Positions 1 through 9,731 of a DNA stretch of 64,000 nt are shown one piece after another. Under the pieces are notes generated by a model. That model had not been told where the DNA came from. It did not search any database and worked only from the letters and a program-made list of their open reading frames with translations. Numbering within the stretch: position 1 is the stretch's first letter; every line of letters starts with the position of its first letter. Position numbers and translations under genes: made by a program. Location of the stretch: assembly GCA_036250195.1 (NCBI GenBank), contig JAVHZZ010000003.1:54055521-54119520 (forward strand), given 5' to 3'. This stretch comes from Mixophyes australis. Lineage: Eukaryota > Chordata > Amphibia > Anura > Limnodynastidae.

Positions 1-780
1 GGCACCATGGCTCCTTGTCACACCCGTATTCAAACACAGCAAATGTATTACTTCAAAAGAAGAGTCAAGTTAAATAGTTTAAAACCATTCCATAAAGAAG
101 CAATTGATGAATATTATTCAAAGTATTTATTCTGCTCCTCAATTGCGCTGCTTGAATTAAGTGTTAGACCTATTTTCAAGTTGTAGTCCTGTATTACGGC
201 TATAAATAATAGATGTGTTGGTGAAATTAATTCATTTGGATACATTTTGTCCACATTCCAAATAAAAATACTTCTTGTTTAAAATGCCTAGATCTTGCTC
301 AAAGATAGATTTGAATAAAATAATGCAGAAAGTTGTTGTTTCTAATCTGCTTTTTCAATTTATTTCACATGGATTTCAATTGGGAACATGACGGTTAGCA
401 AGTGTTAAAGAAGTGCAATTTATAGTGTGAGCAGGAAGGTATAAAACATTTCTTCCCTTTTACAGTCAGCAGCATTTGCAATGTGCAATTTGAGGTTATA
501 TCCATTCAGTCAGATCTTCAGTGGATTTGAATTGCTAATGGTGTCATGAAGAGGTCGGGCACAGCTTGAAATTCACAAATCATTTTCACTATGTAATAAG
601 TATGTAAAAAAGGGGATTTAAGCTAAACATGTAAGTGAATATGAACTAAAATTCATAGAACACATCATGGCAAGTTGTTTAAAATAAATTGCATTTTAAA
701 ACTACATTTAGAATGTTGAGCATAGTAAAGATATTTTTTGAGCTAGAAAGAAACACACTTGAAATTTCTTTTGCAAATAT
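1..780. other. Unique AT-rich DNA, no gene recognised
   Basis: No open frame, repeat family or RNA gene that I recognise. The DNA is AT-rich with few CpGs, as expected for vertebrate intergenic or intronic sequence. Confidence 0.5.
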
Positions 781-819
781 GCATACACACATATATACAT
801 CTATATCTATATCTACATA

Positions 820-823
<4 letters not shown>

Positions 824-878
<55 letters not shown>
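824..878. repeat. (TA)n microsatellite
   Basis: About 27 uninterrupted TA units, preceded by imperfect ATCTAT/ATGTAT units and followed by a short CA run. The small open frames across it are low-complexity YI/IY translations and not genes. Confidence 0.95.
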
Positions 879-881
<3 letters not shown>

Positions 882-2039
882 ATACACACACAAACACATT
901 TTGGAATTTTCAATAATGGCTTTCGGGAATGTAAATGTACATTTCTCTTTTCTTTTTTTGTGTACATTTAACTTACATAAAGCCATTGACAAAATGTGTC
1001 CCTATAGTGTTCCCATATTGTAAAGTGCATGCTGTGAGATTGTGGTTGACAGAACTCAGTAAGTGCAATAAACGTACAGCACGTGTGAATGGTTTCTGTA
1101 TCTGGATGGTGATAGAAAATAGAAGATCATGCTGTTTTCTTACTAAAGAACTTATCCCACCTCTCAAGAAAACATCCTAAATGGCAGCGAGGAAATGAGA
1201 CAATGTGACGGCTTGTGAAACACGGCACGTTTAAACCATGTCACTTAGTGTAATGCTATGCAATAAGGAGGGGGGGTGAAGGACACAAATGTCTATAATG
1301 ATGGTATCTGCTGTTCCCACAGCGTACATGCCCATGTTGTGGCAGGGACTTGGGGAATAATTAAAGAGGTCAAGATATGGGGGTATTGTAGGGGCCAAGG
1401 TACAAAAAATCCATTCAGAACCCATGTTTTAGGTGATACAGAGTGATGCACTTAAACATGCCATGACTCTAGTGCCCCCCTGAAATGGGAGGCTAGAGAA
1501 TTATAATACAAACCATTAGAAATGACACTTCTTATCATCAATACTGTTGGGGCATGGGGCTTCTTGTGTAATGGTCAAGGGATCATCAAGATTTTATGTT
1601 AGAGAAAGTCCAATGGCATAAATATCCCCCACTCCAGTTAAAAAAATCTCCCCTAACAAACCTTCACCAATATTGAAAGTGTTCCAGTATCTTCAGGGAG
1701 GTATCAAGTTAAATGGTCCCTTAATGACCAGAAAAAAATGCATGTTTAGGAGGAGTGCTGAATTAACTAGGAATACATTTTTAATTGCATAGGCTACCCT
1801 GATATTTTTTATAGGGGTATAGTAAGATATGTATTCTTCATTCAAGCTCTGGTGAAATTATAGGACCAGGAACATAGGAACATAGTTTAATTTTCATTTC
1901 CGTCTTCTATCTAGGGCCAACCTTCCCTGTCGAGCCATTTTATAAACATCAGCAAGCCATGGAGATTATGTCAGGTTTGTTTTATGAAAGAGAAGGCCAG
2001 CCATAGACAGAGGACTCTGTTCTGCCAACCTGCCGAAGA
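879..2039. other. Unique DNA, no gene recognised
   Basis: No supported feature. The only open frames are under 85 codons without recognisable domains. The last 150 bases lead into the LTR-like repeat that begins at about 2040. Confidence 0.45.
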
Positions 2040-2660
2040 TGTCAGGAACTTCAAGATAAAGGTATTAATATCACCCTAACTAGCCTGTCCCTCGTTTCTC
2101 ACAAAATGAGGATTACAGCATGCAATTTTTGATAGCCCTTGCTTTTGTTCCCCAGCTGAATAGAGTACAACTGCAGTGTCTAATTACATGTGGATAAGGA
2201 GACATTGTAGCTCACTGTAAATATCTATATTGTTTATTGTACATTGCTGATGTGGCAGTGAGGTTATTATTCATTATCCTTAAAGTGAAGCCAGGGGGGT
2301 TATGGGTAGGGATCAGTTTGCAAGATACTGGTGATGGGTAGGCTAATGAATATCCATTGTTCTCACAAGACTACTCCAGACGTTTGGTCTACAATCTGGG
2401 AGGGGAGTTTCTGTGGAAATTAGACACTAGATATAAGGAGCCACTCCAGGGGGGAGGTGATATTCATTCTGAGATTTGATTGATGGAAAGTGCAGTGTAG
2501 CTGGTTTTGAGTTTTCATTCTCTACCAATGGACTGCAACTGCAGCTAAGAGAAGAACTCCATGGGTCTTTAAGTCAGGACATCCAGGTGACTGTAGCTCC
2601 TTAAGCTAGTGGGATAAGGGACAGATGATGTGGTAAACCAAGCTGGCATTTATTTACTGT
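2040..2660 (+). mobile_element. LTR-like repeat, copy A (3' truncated)
   Basis: About 600 bases from roughly 2061 to 2660 match the reverse complement of 9097-9723 at, by eye, about 90% identity. The copy may begin with TG at 2040. ATATAAGG at 2431-2438 is placed like an LTR promoter TATA box. The match stops at 2660, before the AATAAA-containing part present in the other copy, so this copy is 3' truncated. Treating it as an LTR is inference from TG/CA-like ends, TATA and poly(A) layout in copy B. I could not assign a family. Confidence 0.55.
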
Positions 2661-2680
2661 GTGTAAATAACAATCTAGGG

Positions 2681-2870
2681 CTTGATTCATTAAAGATCTT
2701 AATTCAAGAAACCTACTTATTTCAATCTCCTGGACAAAACCATGTTACAATGCAAGGGGTGCAAATTAGTATTCTGTTTTGCACATAAGTTAAATACTGA
2801 CTGTTTTTACATGTAGCACACAAATATCAACTTTAAATTTCAGTGTACAAATAAGCTATCAAGTAAAGCC
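2681..2870 (+). repeat. Old interspersed repeat, 'GGGC(C/T)TGATT(C/T)ATTAAAG' family
   Basis: It begins GGGCTTGATTCATTAAAG and includes AAACCATGTTACAATGCA. A second copy with the same order of motifs lies at 57112-57250. Copies of this kind are usually decayed MITEs, but I see no clear terminal repeat here. Confidence 0.45.
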
Positions 2871-3639
2871 TAAAGGCTTTAAGGTAGAAAGTGTCACAAA
2901 AAGCGTTGTGGGCTTTAGGCGAGGGAAGATGCAGCCTAAGTGTGATTTGAAAAGTGGAGAAGCACCCCACCAGTGGAGAAGGGAAGATGGAACCTTGTTT
3001 CAAAGAGGGGAAATCACAGTGAGGGGATTCTTGTAAGTAAAATGTGTGTGAGCTATGGGAAGGAGAGCACAGATCATAGTCCTGTGTTAAAAAAGTTCCA
3101 AAAGGAAGGGATGAAGCAGTCCAGTGCACCCAGGGGAAGGAATGTCTGGGAGGAAGGACTTTGGCAGTGTCTGTAGGATGGGGATATGGATGTGTTGCAC
3201 AACCCTACCACAATTCAGCCCATTTTGTATTATTGGGATGAGGAGTGCCCAAAGATTATTATGTGGAAAGGAGCCAGTCTACAGGAGAAATTGGAGAACC
3301 TGTAGGATGTGTTTCTAATGTTGAAAGAGGAAGCAAGTGCTTGGAATTTTCAGGATGAACCAGAATGGGATAGTTTTACAAATTAAGTTATTTGTTCTAT
3401 GAAGTATCTTGCCAAGGGAAAATCCAGTTACAACAATAATCAGCAGTACAAACAAGAAAAAAAATTGACTGTTACAACACAGGGACATGCCTGATGAATT
3501 CTCTGCAAATGTACTAATAGAATCTGTCCCATTAGCATATTCTACAGATCCACCAGAGACAATGAGTATGGAGGAGTTGATAGTGTAATGCCAGATCCAG
3601 GGTGTACCGTACCTGTACTGCACGCATAGGAATATACTC

Positions 3640-4250
3640 AAACGCCTTTTAAAAGATCAGGAGAATTCCATCAATGCCTTTAGTGTTTATAGAAATTGGA
3701 TGCTCACTTTAGGTCTCCACATACCTCTCTGGGAACAAAAGCAATGTCTGCAACAGAGTTTTGAAGAAGCAGAGAATGAGGTATGGTGACAAGGACTTAC
3801 TGACACTGAAATGTGGCAGGATCAGTGTTATCGAATGAATACTGAAAAATGTCAATTACAATATCTTTTGTCACATTCTAGAAAAAGGACTGCTCAGTTT
3901 GTTAATCAGGGGTCCATCCCAATGGATTATACACAGCTGCCCAAGCTACTATCTTGCAGAAGGCTGGAGAAGAACTGCTTGGTGTGGATGTTGTACCTCT
4001 GACTACTCAGAAAGGATTAGGAGAAATCCTCCCATTTGGTGACTTGGATAGAAAAGAGCTTCCATGTATATACCATGTAGTAGCATCTTCTGATAATTTG
4101 TCAGTGTTAGTGGCACCGGAAACTGTGTCTGAGTTAGAACAGAATTACAGAAAAGGCCAGTTATTCACCCCTGTTGTGACTGAAAATGTTTTATCTTATG
4201 AAGTAACACAGGAAAACGCATGTGTGCTCTCCAGTGCAAATGATGTATAG
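3640..4250 (+). pseudogene. Degraded coding-like segment, unidentified (possible retroelement gag)
   Basis: Between the two inverted LTR-like copies the plus strand holds consecutive open stretches (3811-4002, 3954-4250 in another frame, and an upstream stretch from about 3650) with amino acid composition like real protein rather than random translation. They are interrupted by stops and frame changes. No diagnostic motif such as a zinc knuckle, protease DTG or reverse transcriptase YXDD is visible. Its position just inside an LTR-like repeat suggests a decayed gag-type gene, but that is inference; it could equally be a processed pseudogene of unknown origin. Confidence 0.25.
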
Positions 4251-4887
4251 CTGTACCCAATTGTGACAGAGATGTTGACTGACTGGGTGTCTGAGAGGGC
4301 ACCAGCACAGCAAGATTCACCAGCCCCACAAGCTTTGAAGTATCACACTCCAGCTCCAAATCTTGGGACCCAGGACCCCATACCAGAGGCCTGCACTGGA
4401 CTATCCACTCTGATTTGTTGCCAGGAGGACATGTCTGGGTCTATTGAGGATTCACACTACCCCGATGCGCCAGAGGCGAGGATAGTAGTGCAATAGGTGG
4501 ATGTGGTAGTGGGGGGGGGAGATGCATCCCGACATACATACAGGGGGGGCAGAGGTTTGGGAGGGGGACAGAGGATTCCCCAGCAGCAAAGAATTAATGG
4601 AGCCCCCACATTTGTCTGCCACTGGGCAATTGTTCGTTGAGTGTTTGGGGGATGGGGGATTGAATCTTTGGGAGAAAGAACCGGACGAGAACCTCAAAAG
4701 TTTTCCTACCACTTTGCAGTTGTCCCTTGAGTATGTTGGGCAGGGGAGCATGGTCTCCAGAAACAAAGGACATGATAAGGGACTTTTTGCAGTTTGGCAT
4801 TTAAGGGTGGACAAGGCACCCAAGAGTTGTTGGACTACAACTCTCATACTATGGATGTCTGCACAGGAGTGGCCCAGTTTTATTGTT

Positions 4888-4960
4888 GTCTCATCTTCAT
4901 CATCATCATCATCATCATCAACATTTATTTATATAGCGCCAGCAAATTCCGTAGCGCTTT
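4888..4960 (-). repeat. LINE 3' tail shared with the V-SINEs
   Basis: On the plus strand an ATC microsatellite is followed by ATTTATTTATATAGCGCCAG, then AAATTCCGTAGCGCTTTACA. The same roughly 40-base block, with a few changes, ends the SINE copies at 12335-12668, 34457, 44162, 44909, 49861 and 55408. A shared tail is what the LINE reverse transcriptase is expected to recognise. Confidence 0.85.
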
Positions 4961-5223
4961 ACAATTGGGAACAAACATTAATAAGACAATACTGGGTATT
5001 ACATACAGACAGAGAGGTAAGAGAACCCTGCTTGAAAGCTTACAATGTATAGGACAATGGGAGTTAGAAACACAAGGGCATGTGCTATATCATATTGCAC
5101 AATGGACCAGCCAGACTGCAAAGGTAAAAGTACTGAGTGGGCTATGTGTGTTGCAATGTTGGTCAGAAGGTTGTTGTCTTGCGTTAGCAGTGTAGAGGAG
5201 GGTAATAGGGTAATCTAGGGAAA

Positions 5224-8200
5224 TTAAGATGATGGTTGAGGAATATCATAACCTTGTCTGAAGAGGTGGGTTTTCAGTGAACGCTTGAAGGTTTGAAGAC
5301 TAGAGGAAAGTCTTACTGTGCGTGGGAGGGAATTCCACAAAGTAGGTGCAGCCCGGAAAAAATCCTGTAACCGAGAATGGGAGGATGTGATGAGAGTGGA
5401 GGAGAGACGTAGATCTTGTGCAGAACGGAGGTGTCGAGTAGGGAGATATTTCGAGACAAGTGAGGAAATGTATGTCAGTGCAATTTTGTTGATGGCCTTG
5501 TATGTTAGTAGAAGAATTTTATATTGGATTCGTTGAAATACAGGCAGCCAATGTAGAGACTGATAGAGTGGCTCAGCAGAGGAATAACGGTTTGTAAGGA
5601 AAATCAGTCTAGCCGCTGCGTGCAAAATAGATTGTAGGGGTTCAAGTGTGACTTTGGGAAGACCAGTAAGGAGGGAATTGCAATAGTCGATGCGGGAGAT
5701 GATGAGTGCATGAATTAATGTTTTTGCGGTGTCTTGTGTCAGATATGTGCGTATTCTGGAAATGTTCTTTAGGTGTATGTAACATGATTTAGATATATAG
5801 TTGATGTGGGGAATAAACGACAGTTGTGAATCAGGGATTACACCTAGGCAACGAGCTTGCGGGGTGGGATTTATGGTCATGTTATCAACAGAAATAGTAA
5901 TGTCAGGCAGGAAGCTTCTGTTTTTGGGTGGGAATATTATTAATTCAGTTTTTGAAAGATTGAGTTTGAGTTGGCGAGAAGACATCCAAGATGAAATGGC
6001 AGAAAGACAGTCAGTAACGCGAGACAACACAGATGGTGAAAGATCAGGAGAGGATAGATAAATTTGTGTATCATCCACATAGAGATGATACTGAAATGCA
6101 AAGGAGCTTATTAGTTTTCCAAGAGAAGTGGTGTAAATAGAGAATAGCAGAGGACCTAGGACTGAGCCTTGCGGTACTCCAACTGATAAAGGAAGCGGAG
6201 CAGAGGTGGATCCAGAAAAAGAGCGATTAGATAGGTAGGATGAGAACCAGGATAGGACAGTGCCTTCAAGACCTAGGGATTGTAGCGTTTGTATGTGGAG
6301 AGAGTGGTCAACAATGTCAAATGCAGCAGAGAGATCCAGGAGAATTAGAAGAGAGTATTGGTTATTATTTTTTGCTGTGATCAAATCATTGACAACTTTG
6401 GTCAGCACAGTCTCTGTGGAGTGTTGAGAGCAAAAGCCTGACTGAAGAGGATCCAATAGGTTGTTTGCTGTAAGAAAGTGTGTGAGGCGTGTGTAGGCAA
6501 TTCTCTCGAGAAGCTTGGAGGGGCATGGGAGCTGGGAGATGGGGAGGTAATTTACGAGAGAGTTAGGGTCAGAATTCTGTTTTTTTAAAATGGGAGTAAT
6601 CACTGCATGCTTGAATATAGATGGAAAAATACCGGTAGAAAGAGATAGATTACAGATTTTAGTTAGAGGGGGAATGAGCACAGGAGACAGGGGCCTACCA
6701 ATTTGTGAGGGAATGGGATCAAGAGGACAGGAGGTAGAGTAGGAAGATGAGAAGAGAGTAGAAACTTCCTCTTCATTTGTGGGATCAACTGAAGAGAGAG
6801 TGTCAGAGGGTGCTACAAAGGAATTGAGCAGATTGCTTGTCAAGGGAGAAGATACCATTTCAAGCCTGATCTTATCAATTTTGTCCTTGAAATAGGAAGC
6901 AAGATCCTGTGCACTGATGTTAGTTGGAGGATTTGGGGCAGGAGGATTCAGAAGAGAGTTAAATGTGTTAAAGAGCCGTTTGGGGTTAGAAGCCTGAGCA
7001 TAGATGAGAGATCGGTAGTATGCTTGTTTAGCAGTGTCCAGAGCATTTCTGTAGGAGTGGTAGATATTAGTATATGTGATGAAATCATAAGAGGCGCAAG
7101 ATTTACGCCAGTGACGTTCTGCTTTACGAGAAAGTTTTTGTAGAGTTTGTGTTACTGTAGTGTGCCAAGGTTGGCAACGAATTCTACGCGAAGTATGTAG
7201 TGTCGCTGGAGCCACTTGATCCAGGGCAGTTGCTAGGGTTTGATGAAAATGGGGTACTGCCCAATCAGGGGAGGAGAATGTAGAAATTGGGGAAAGAAGG
7301 TGTTGGAGAGAGGTGGAAAACTGTTGAAAATTAACAGCGTTGATATTCCTGCGGGTACGAGGAGGCTTGGAAGCGTTTGACAGTAGGGAGGGTAAAGAAC
7401 TGGGGGTGAGCGCGTAGCTAATAAGGTGATGATCCGAGAGGGGGAAAGGAGTGTTAAGGAAATTAGAAACTGAGCATAGTCTAGAGAAAACAAGATCAAG
7501 ACAGTGGCCATCCTGATGAGTAGCAGATTCAATCCATTGGGAGAGGTCAAGTGAGGAGGTTAGAGAGAGTAGTTTGGAAGCAGCATTGGAACGTGAATTA
7601 GAAATAAAGATGTTTAAATCACCCGTGATGATGGTGGGGATATCAGTAGATAAGAAGTGAGGGAGCCATGCAGAGAAGTGTTCAAGACATTGTTGGTGTG
7701 GACCAGGGGGGCAATAGACGACAGCAACACGCATAGAGAATGGGTTAAAAATCCTAACAGCATGTACTTCAAAAGATGTGAATGTGAGTGAAGGGATACT
7801 TGGTAGAACTGTGAATATGCACTGTGGGGAGAGAAGTAGTCCAGCCCCCCTTCCTTGTCTGCCTCCTGGTCTGGGGGTGTGGGTGAAATGGAGACCACCA
7901 TGTGAAAGGGCTGCAGGTGAGGCAGTGTCTGAATGCGTGAGCCATGTTTCTGTTATTGCTAGAAGGTTGAGGTTGTATGAGAGGAAGAGATAATGTACGG
8001 AGGTAAGTTTGTTACAAACAGAGCGTGCATTCCAAAGGGCACATTTAAAGGACTTTGGAAGAGAGGGGAGACAGGTGATGTGTTTGAGGTTTGCCAGATT
8101 TCTGTAGTGTTTAGATATATGTGTGTGGGAGAAGTGAGGGGGACCTGGATTAGGTGATATATCACCAGCTAATAGAAGCAGGGAGGAAGAAAGGTAGGAA

Positions 8201-8424
8201 AAATGATTGTAAGATGTGTGTCCTTTTAGTTTCTGGCGGCAGGGTGAAGCTGTTAAAGTTATTGAATTTAAATAGCAAAAGAGTTCATGAGTGTTCACTA
8301 GAGGTGAGTGAAGTAATGAGGGGGCAACGTGGACAGAGGTGTGTGTTGCAGGATGGGTGAGGGATGATATAGTCCTAAAGATAATGCCATGAAAAGAGAT
8401 AAAGAAAAATATTTTGGCAAGCAT
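5224..8424 (-). CDS. L2-like LINE polyprotein: 2A-like motif, AP endonuclease, reverse transcriptase
   Basis: This 1066-residue frame encodes the protein that nicks target DNA and copies LINE RNA by target-primed reverse transcription. Visible order: N-terminal segment ending in [10 protein letters not shown] (about 86-95), resembling ribosome-skipping 2A peptides; APE-type endonuclease with WNARSV (131-136), the glutamate in ITETWL (159), GDLN (268-271) and SDHH (330-333); reverse transcriptase with [12 protein letters not shown] (697-708), [13 protein letters not shown] (749-761) and YVDD (782-785); C-terminal tail with [10 protein letters not shown] (about 1025-1034), typical of L2/CR1 elements. 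Length is normal for a complete L2 ORF2. The frame is uninterrupted, implying a young insertion, but some motif positions look changed: NYLPIS where RT families usually have an arginine after the tyrosine, and GDLN where GDFN is usual. It may be inactive despite being open. The first Met is a guess. No separate ORF1 was found. Confidence 0.9.
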   Translation of the reverse strand: MLAKIFFFISFHGIIFRTISSLTHPATHTSVHVAPSLLHSPLVNTHELFCYLNSITLTASPCRQKLKGHTSYNHFSYLSSSLLLLAGDISPNPGPPHFSHTHISKHYRNLANLKHITCLPSLPKSFKCALWNARSVCNKLTSVHYLFLSYNLNLLAITETWLTHSDTASPAALSHGGLHFTHTPRPGGRQGRGAGLLLSPQCIFTVLPSIPSLTFTSFEVHAVRIFNPFSMRVAVVYCPPGPHQQCLEHFSAWLPHFLSTDIPTIITGDLNIFISNSRSNAASKLLSLTSSLDLSQWIESATHQDGHCLDLVFSRLCSVSNFLNTPFPLSDHHLISYALTPSSLPSLLSNASKPPRTRRNINAVNFQQFSTSLQHLLSPISTFSSPDWAVPHFHQTLATALDQVAPATLHTSRRIRCQPWHTTVTQTLQKLSRKAERHWRKSCASYDFITYTNIYHSYRNALDTAKQAYYRSLIYAQASNPKRLFNTFNSLLNPPAPNPPTNISAQDLASYFKDKIDKIRLEMVSSPLTSNLLNSFVAPSDTLSSVDPTNEEEVSTLFSSSYSTSCPLDPIPSQIGRPLSPVLIPPLTKICNLSLSTGIFPSIFKHAVITPILKKQNSDPNSLVNYLPISQLPCPSKLLERIAYTRLTHFLTANNLLDPLQSGFCSQHSTETVLTKVVNDLITAKNNNQYSLLILLDLSAAFDIVDHSLHIQTLQSLGLEGTVLSWFSSYLSNRSFSGSTSAPLPLSVGVPQGSVLGPLLFSIYTTSLGKLISSFAFQYHLYVDDTQIYLSSPDLSPSVLSRVTDCLSAISSWMSSRQLKLNLSKTELIIFPPKNRSFLPDITISVDNMTINPTPQARCLGVIPDSQLSFIPHINYISKSCYIHLKNISRIRTYLTQDTAKTLIHALIISRIDYCNSLLTGLPKVTLEPLQSILHAAARLIFLTNRYSSAEPLYQSLHWLPVFQRIQYKILLLTYKAINKIALTYISSLVSKYLPTRHLRSAQDLRLSSTLITSSHSRLQDFFRAAPTLWNSLPRTVRLSSSLQTFKRSLKTHLFRQGYDIPQPSS

Positions 8425-8460
8425 TGGGACTATGAGTCAAATAGCAAAAATGAGGAATTA

Positions 8461-8911
8461 AAGGAATTGCCTAATTGCAATGTCCAGTGTAATCAGATAA
8501 GTAGTGCAGAGCTAGGCTGCAGCAAATGTAGTGTATTCCTGGATGTCTGGATAGTATAAAGTAATGATGTGGGGAGCCATGTGGGGGAAGTGTTGAATGG
8601 AGAGTAATAAAGAGCAGGTAATTGAGTAGCTGAGATTTTGCAGACTCGTGAGAGAGGAGATTGGTTGAAAGACAGTATAATTTAATTTATGACACAGGAC
8701 AGTATAAAGCCCCACTCCAGCTGGGTGGGATGATATGCCCATACCCATGGGACCCTGGTGGGCATCAAGGAACTGTGTACTGCTGTCTACCTTACCATGA
8801 GATCCAGGTGAAACCATGGCAGGCCAGAGACTTTGGACTTTGGGAGAAAGGTTTGCTTGGGGCAAGGGAGCCACTTGGGAACAAAAGCTAAAAAAGTAAG
8901 GGAGGAAAACA
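8461..8911. other. Flank between LINE 5' end and LTR-like copy B
   Basis: This probably holds the LINE 5' UTR (up to about 8680) and then DNA of the element the LINE landed in. An open stretch at 8661-8891 has no recognisable domain. A purine-rich run lies at 8888-8910, next to the LTR-like repeat, but the LTR's apparent orientation (minus) does not fit its being a polypurine tract. Confidence 0.3.
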
Positions 8912-9731
8912 TGTGAAGATACAGGTTTTCTGGCACAATTCTACCCACTTCACTCTGGCTGGCCACCTATGGGTGCCTTCCTAGGTCAGGGAAGCCTACA
9001 CAGTACCTTCAAAGGTTCTTAGTAGTCACTCAGGCAAATGCAGTTAGAAAGTAAAGCAATACATTTATTGTAAAATAAACAATCACAAGGTTATCATGTA
9101 CACACAGTAAATAAATGCCAGACAGGTTTACCACATCATCTGTCCCTTGCCCCACTAGCTTAAGGAGCTACAGTCACCTGGATTGCCTCACTTAAAGACA
9201 AATGGAGTTATTCTCTTAGCTGCAGCTGCGCTGCAGTCCATTGGTACAGAAGGAAAACTCAAAACCAGCTACACTGCACCTTCTATGAAACAAATCTCAG
9301 AATGAATATCATCTCCACCCCGGAGTGGCTCCTTATATCTAGGGTCTAATTTACACAGGAAATCCCCTCCCAGATTGTAGACCAAATGTCTGGAGGAGTC
9401 TTGTGAGAACAATGGATATTAATTAGCCTTCCCCCTCATCAGTATCTTGCAAACTGATCCCTACCCATAACCCCCCTGGCTTCACTTTAAGGACAATGAA
9501 TAACAACCTCACTGCCACATCATCAATATACAATAAACAATATACATATTTACAATGAGCTACAATGTCTCCTTATCCACATGTAATTAGACACTGTAGT
9601 TGTACTCTGAGCAAAAACAAAGAACAAAAGAACAAAAGCAAGGGCTATAAACAGTACATGCTATAATCCACATTTTGTGAGAAACGAGGGACAGGTTGGT
9701 TATGGTGATATTAATACCTTGTTTCGCCACA
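8912..9731 (-). mobile_element. LTR-like repeat, copy B
   Basis: Read on the minus strand it starts TGTGGCG at 9731, has a TATA-like ATATAAGG at about 9331-9338, an AATAAA poly(A) signal near 9060-9075, and ends CTTCACA at 8912. This is the U3-R-U5 order of an LTR. About 600 bases (9097-9723) match copy A at 2061-2660 in inverted orientation. No matching short target duplication flanks it. Family unknown; an ERV-type or Gypsy-type LTR are both possible. Confidence 0.5.

Larger units (their letters stand above)
4888..8460 (-). mobile_element. L2-like (CR1 superfamily) LINE, near full length
   Basis: The element is read on the minus strand. It carries one intact open frame (5224-8424), a 3' untranslated part of about 330 bases, and a 3' end reading TGGCGCTATATAAATAAATG then repeated ATG/GAT units (4888-4960). 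That end, with a short microsatellite instead of poly(A), is typical of L2/CR1-type LINEs. The 5' boundary is uncertain: I place it just beyond the first Met at 8424, but the 5' UTR could reach about 8680. The LINE interrupts DNA lying between two inverted LTR-like repeats. I saw no clear target duplication. Confidence 0.85.

Noticed and set aside
689..1023. Overlapping small frames with IYIYIY repeats on both strands
   Set aside because: They are translations of a TA microsatellite.
5318..8360. Plus-strand open frames across the LINE, such as 5318-5536, 5801-6061 and 8154-8360
   Set aside because: They are antisense shadows of the LINE reading frame, with no domain of their own.
8885..8912. 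Purine run before TG as a polypurine tract for a plus-strand 3' LTR
   Set aside because: TATA and AATAAA order in the LTR-like repeat points to minus orientation, so the run is on the wrong side.
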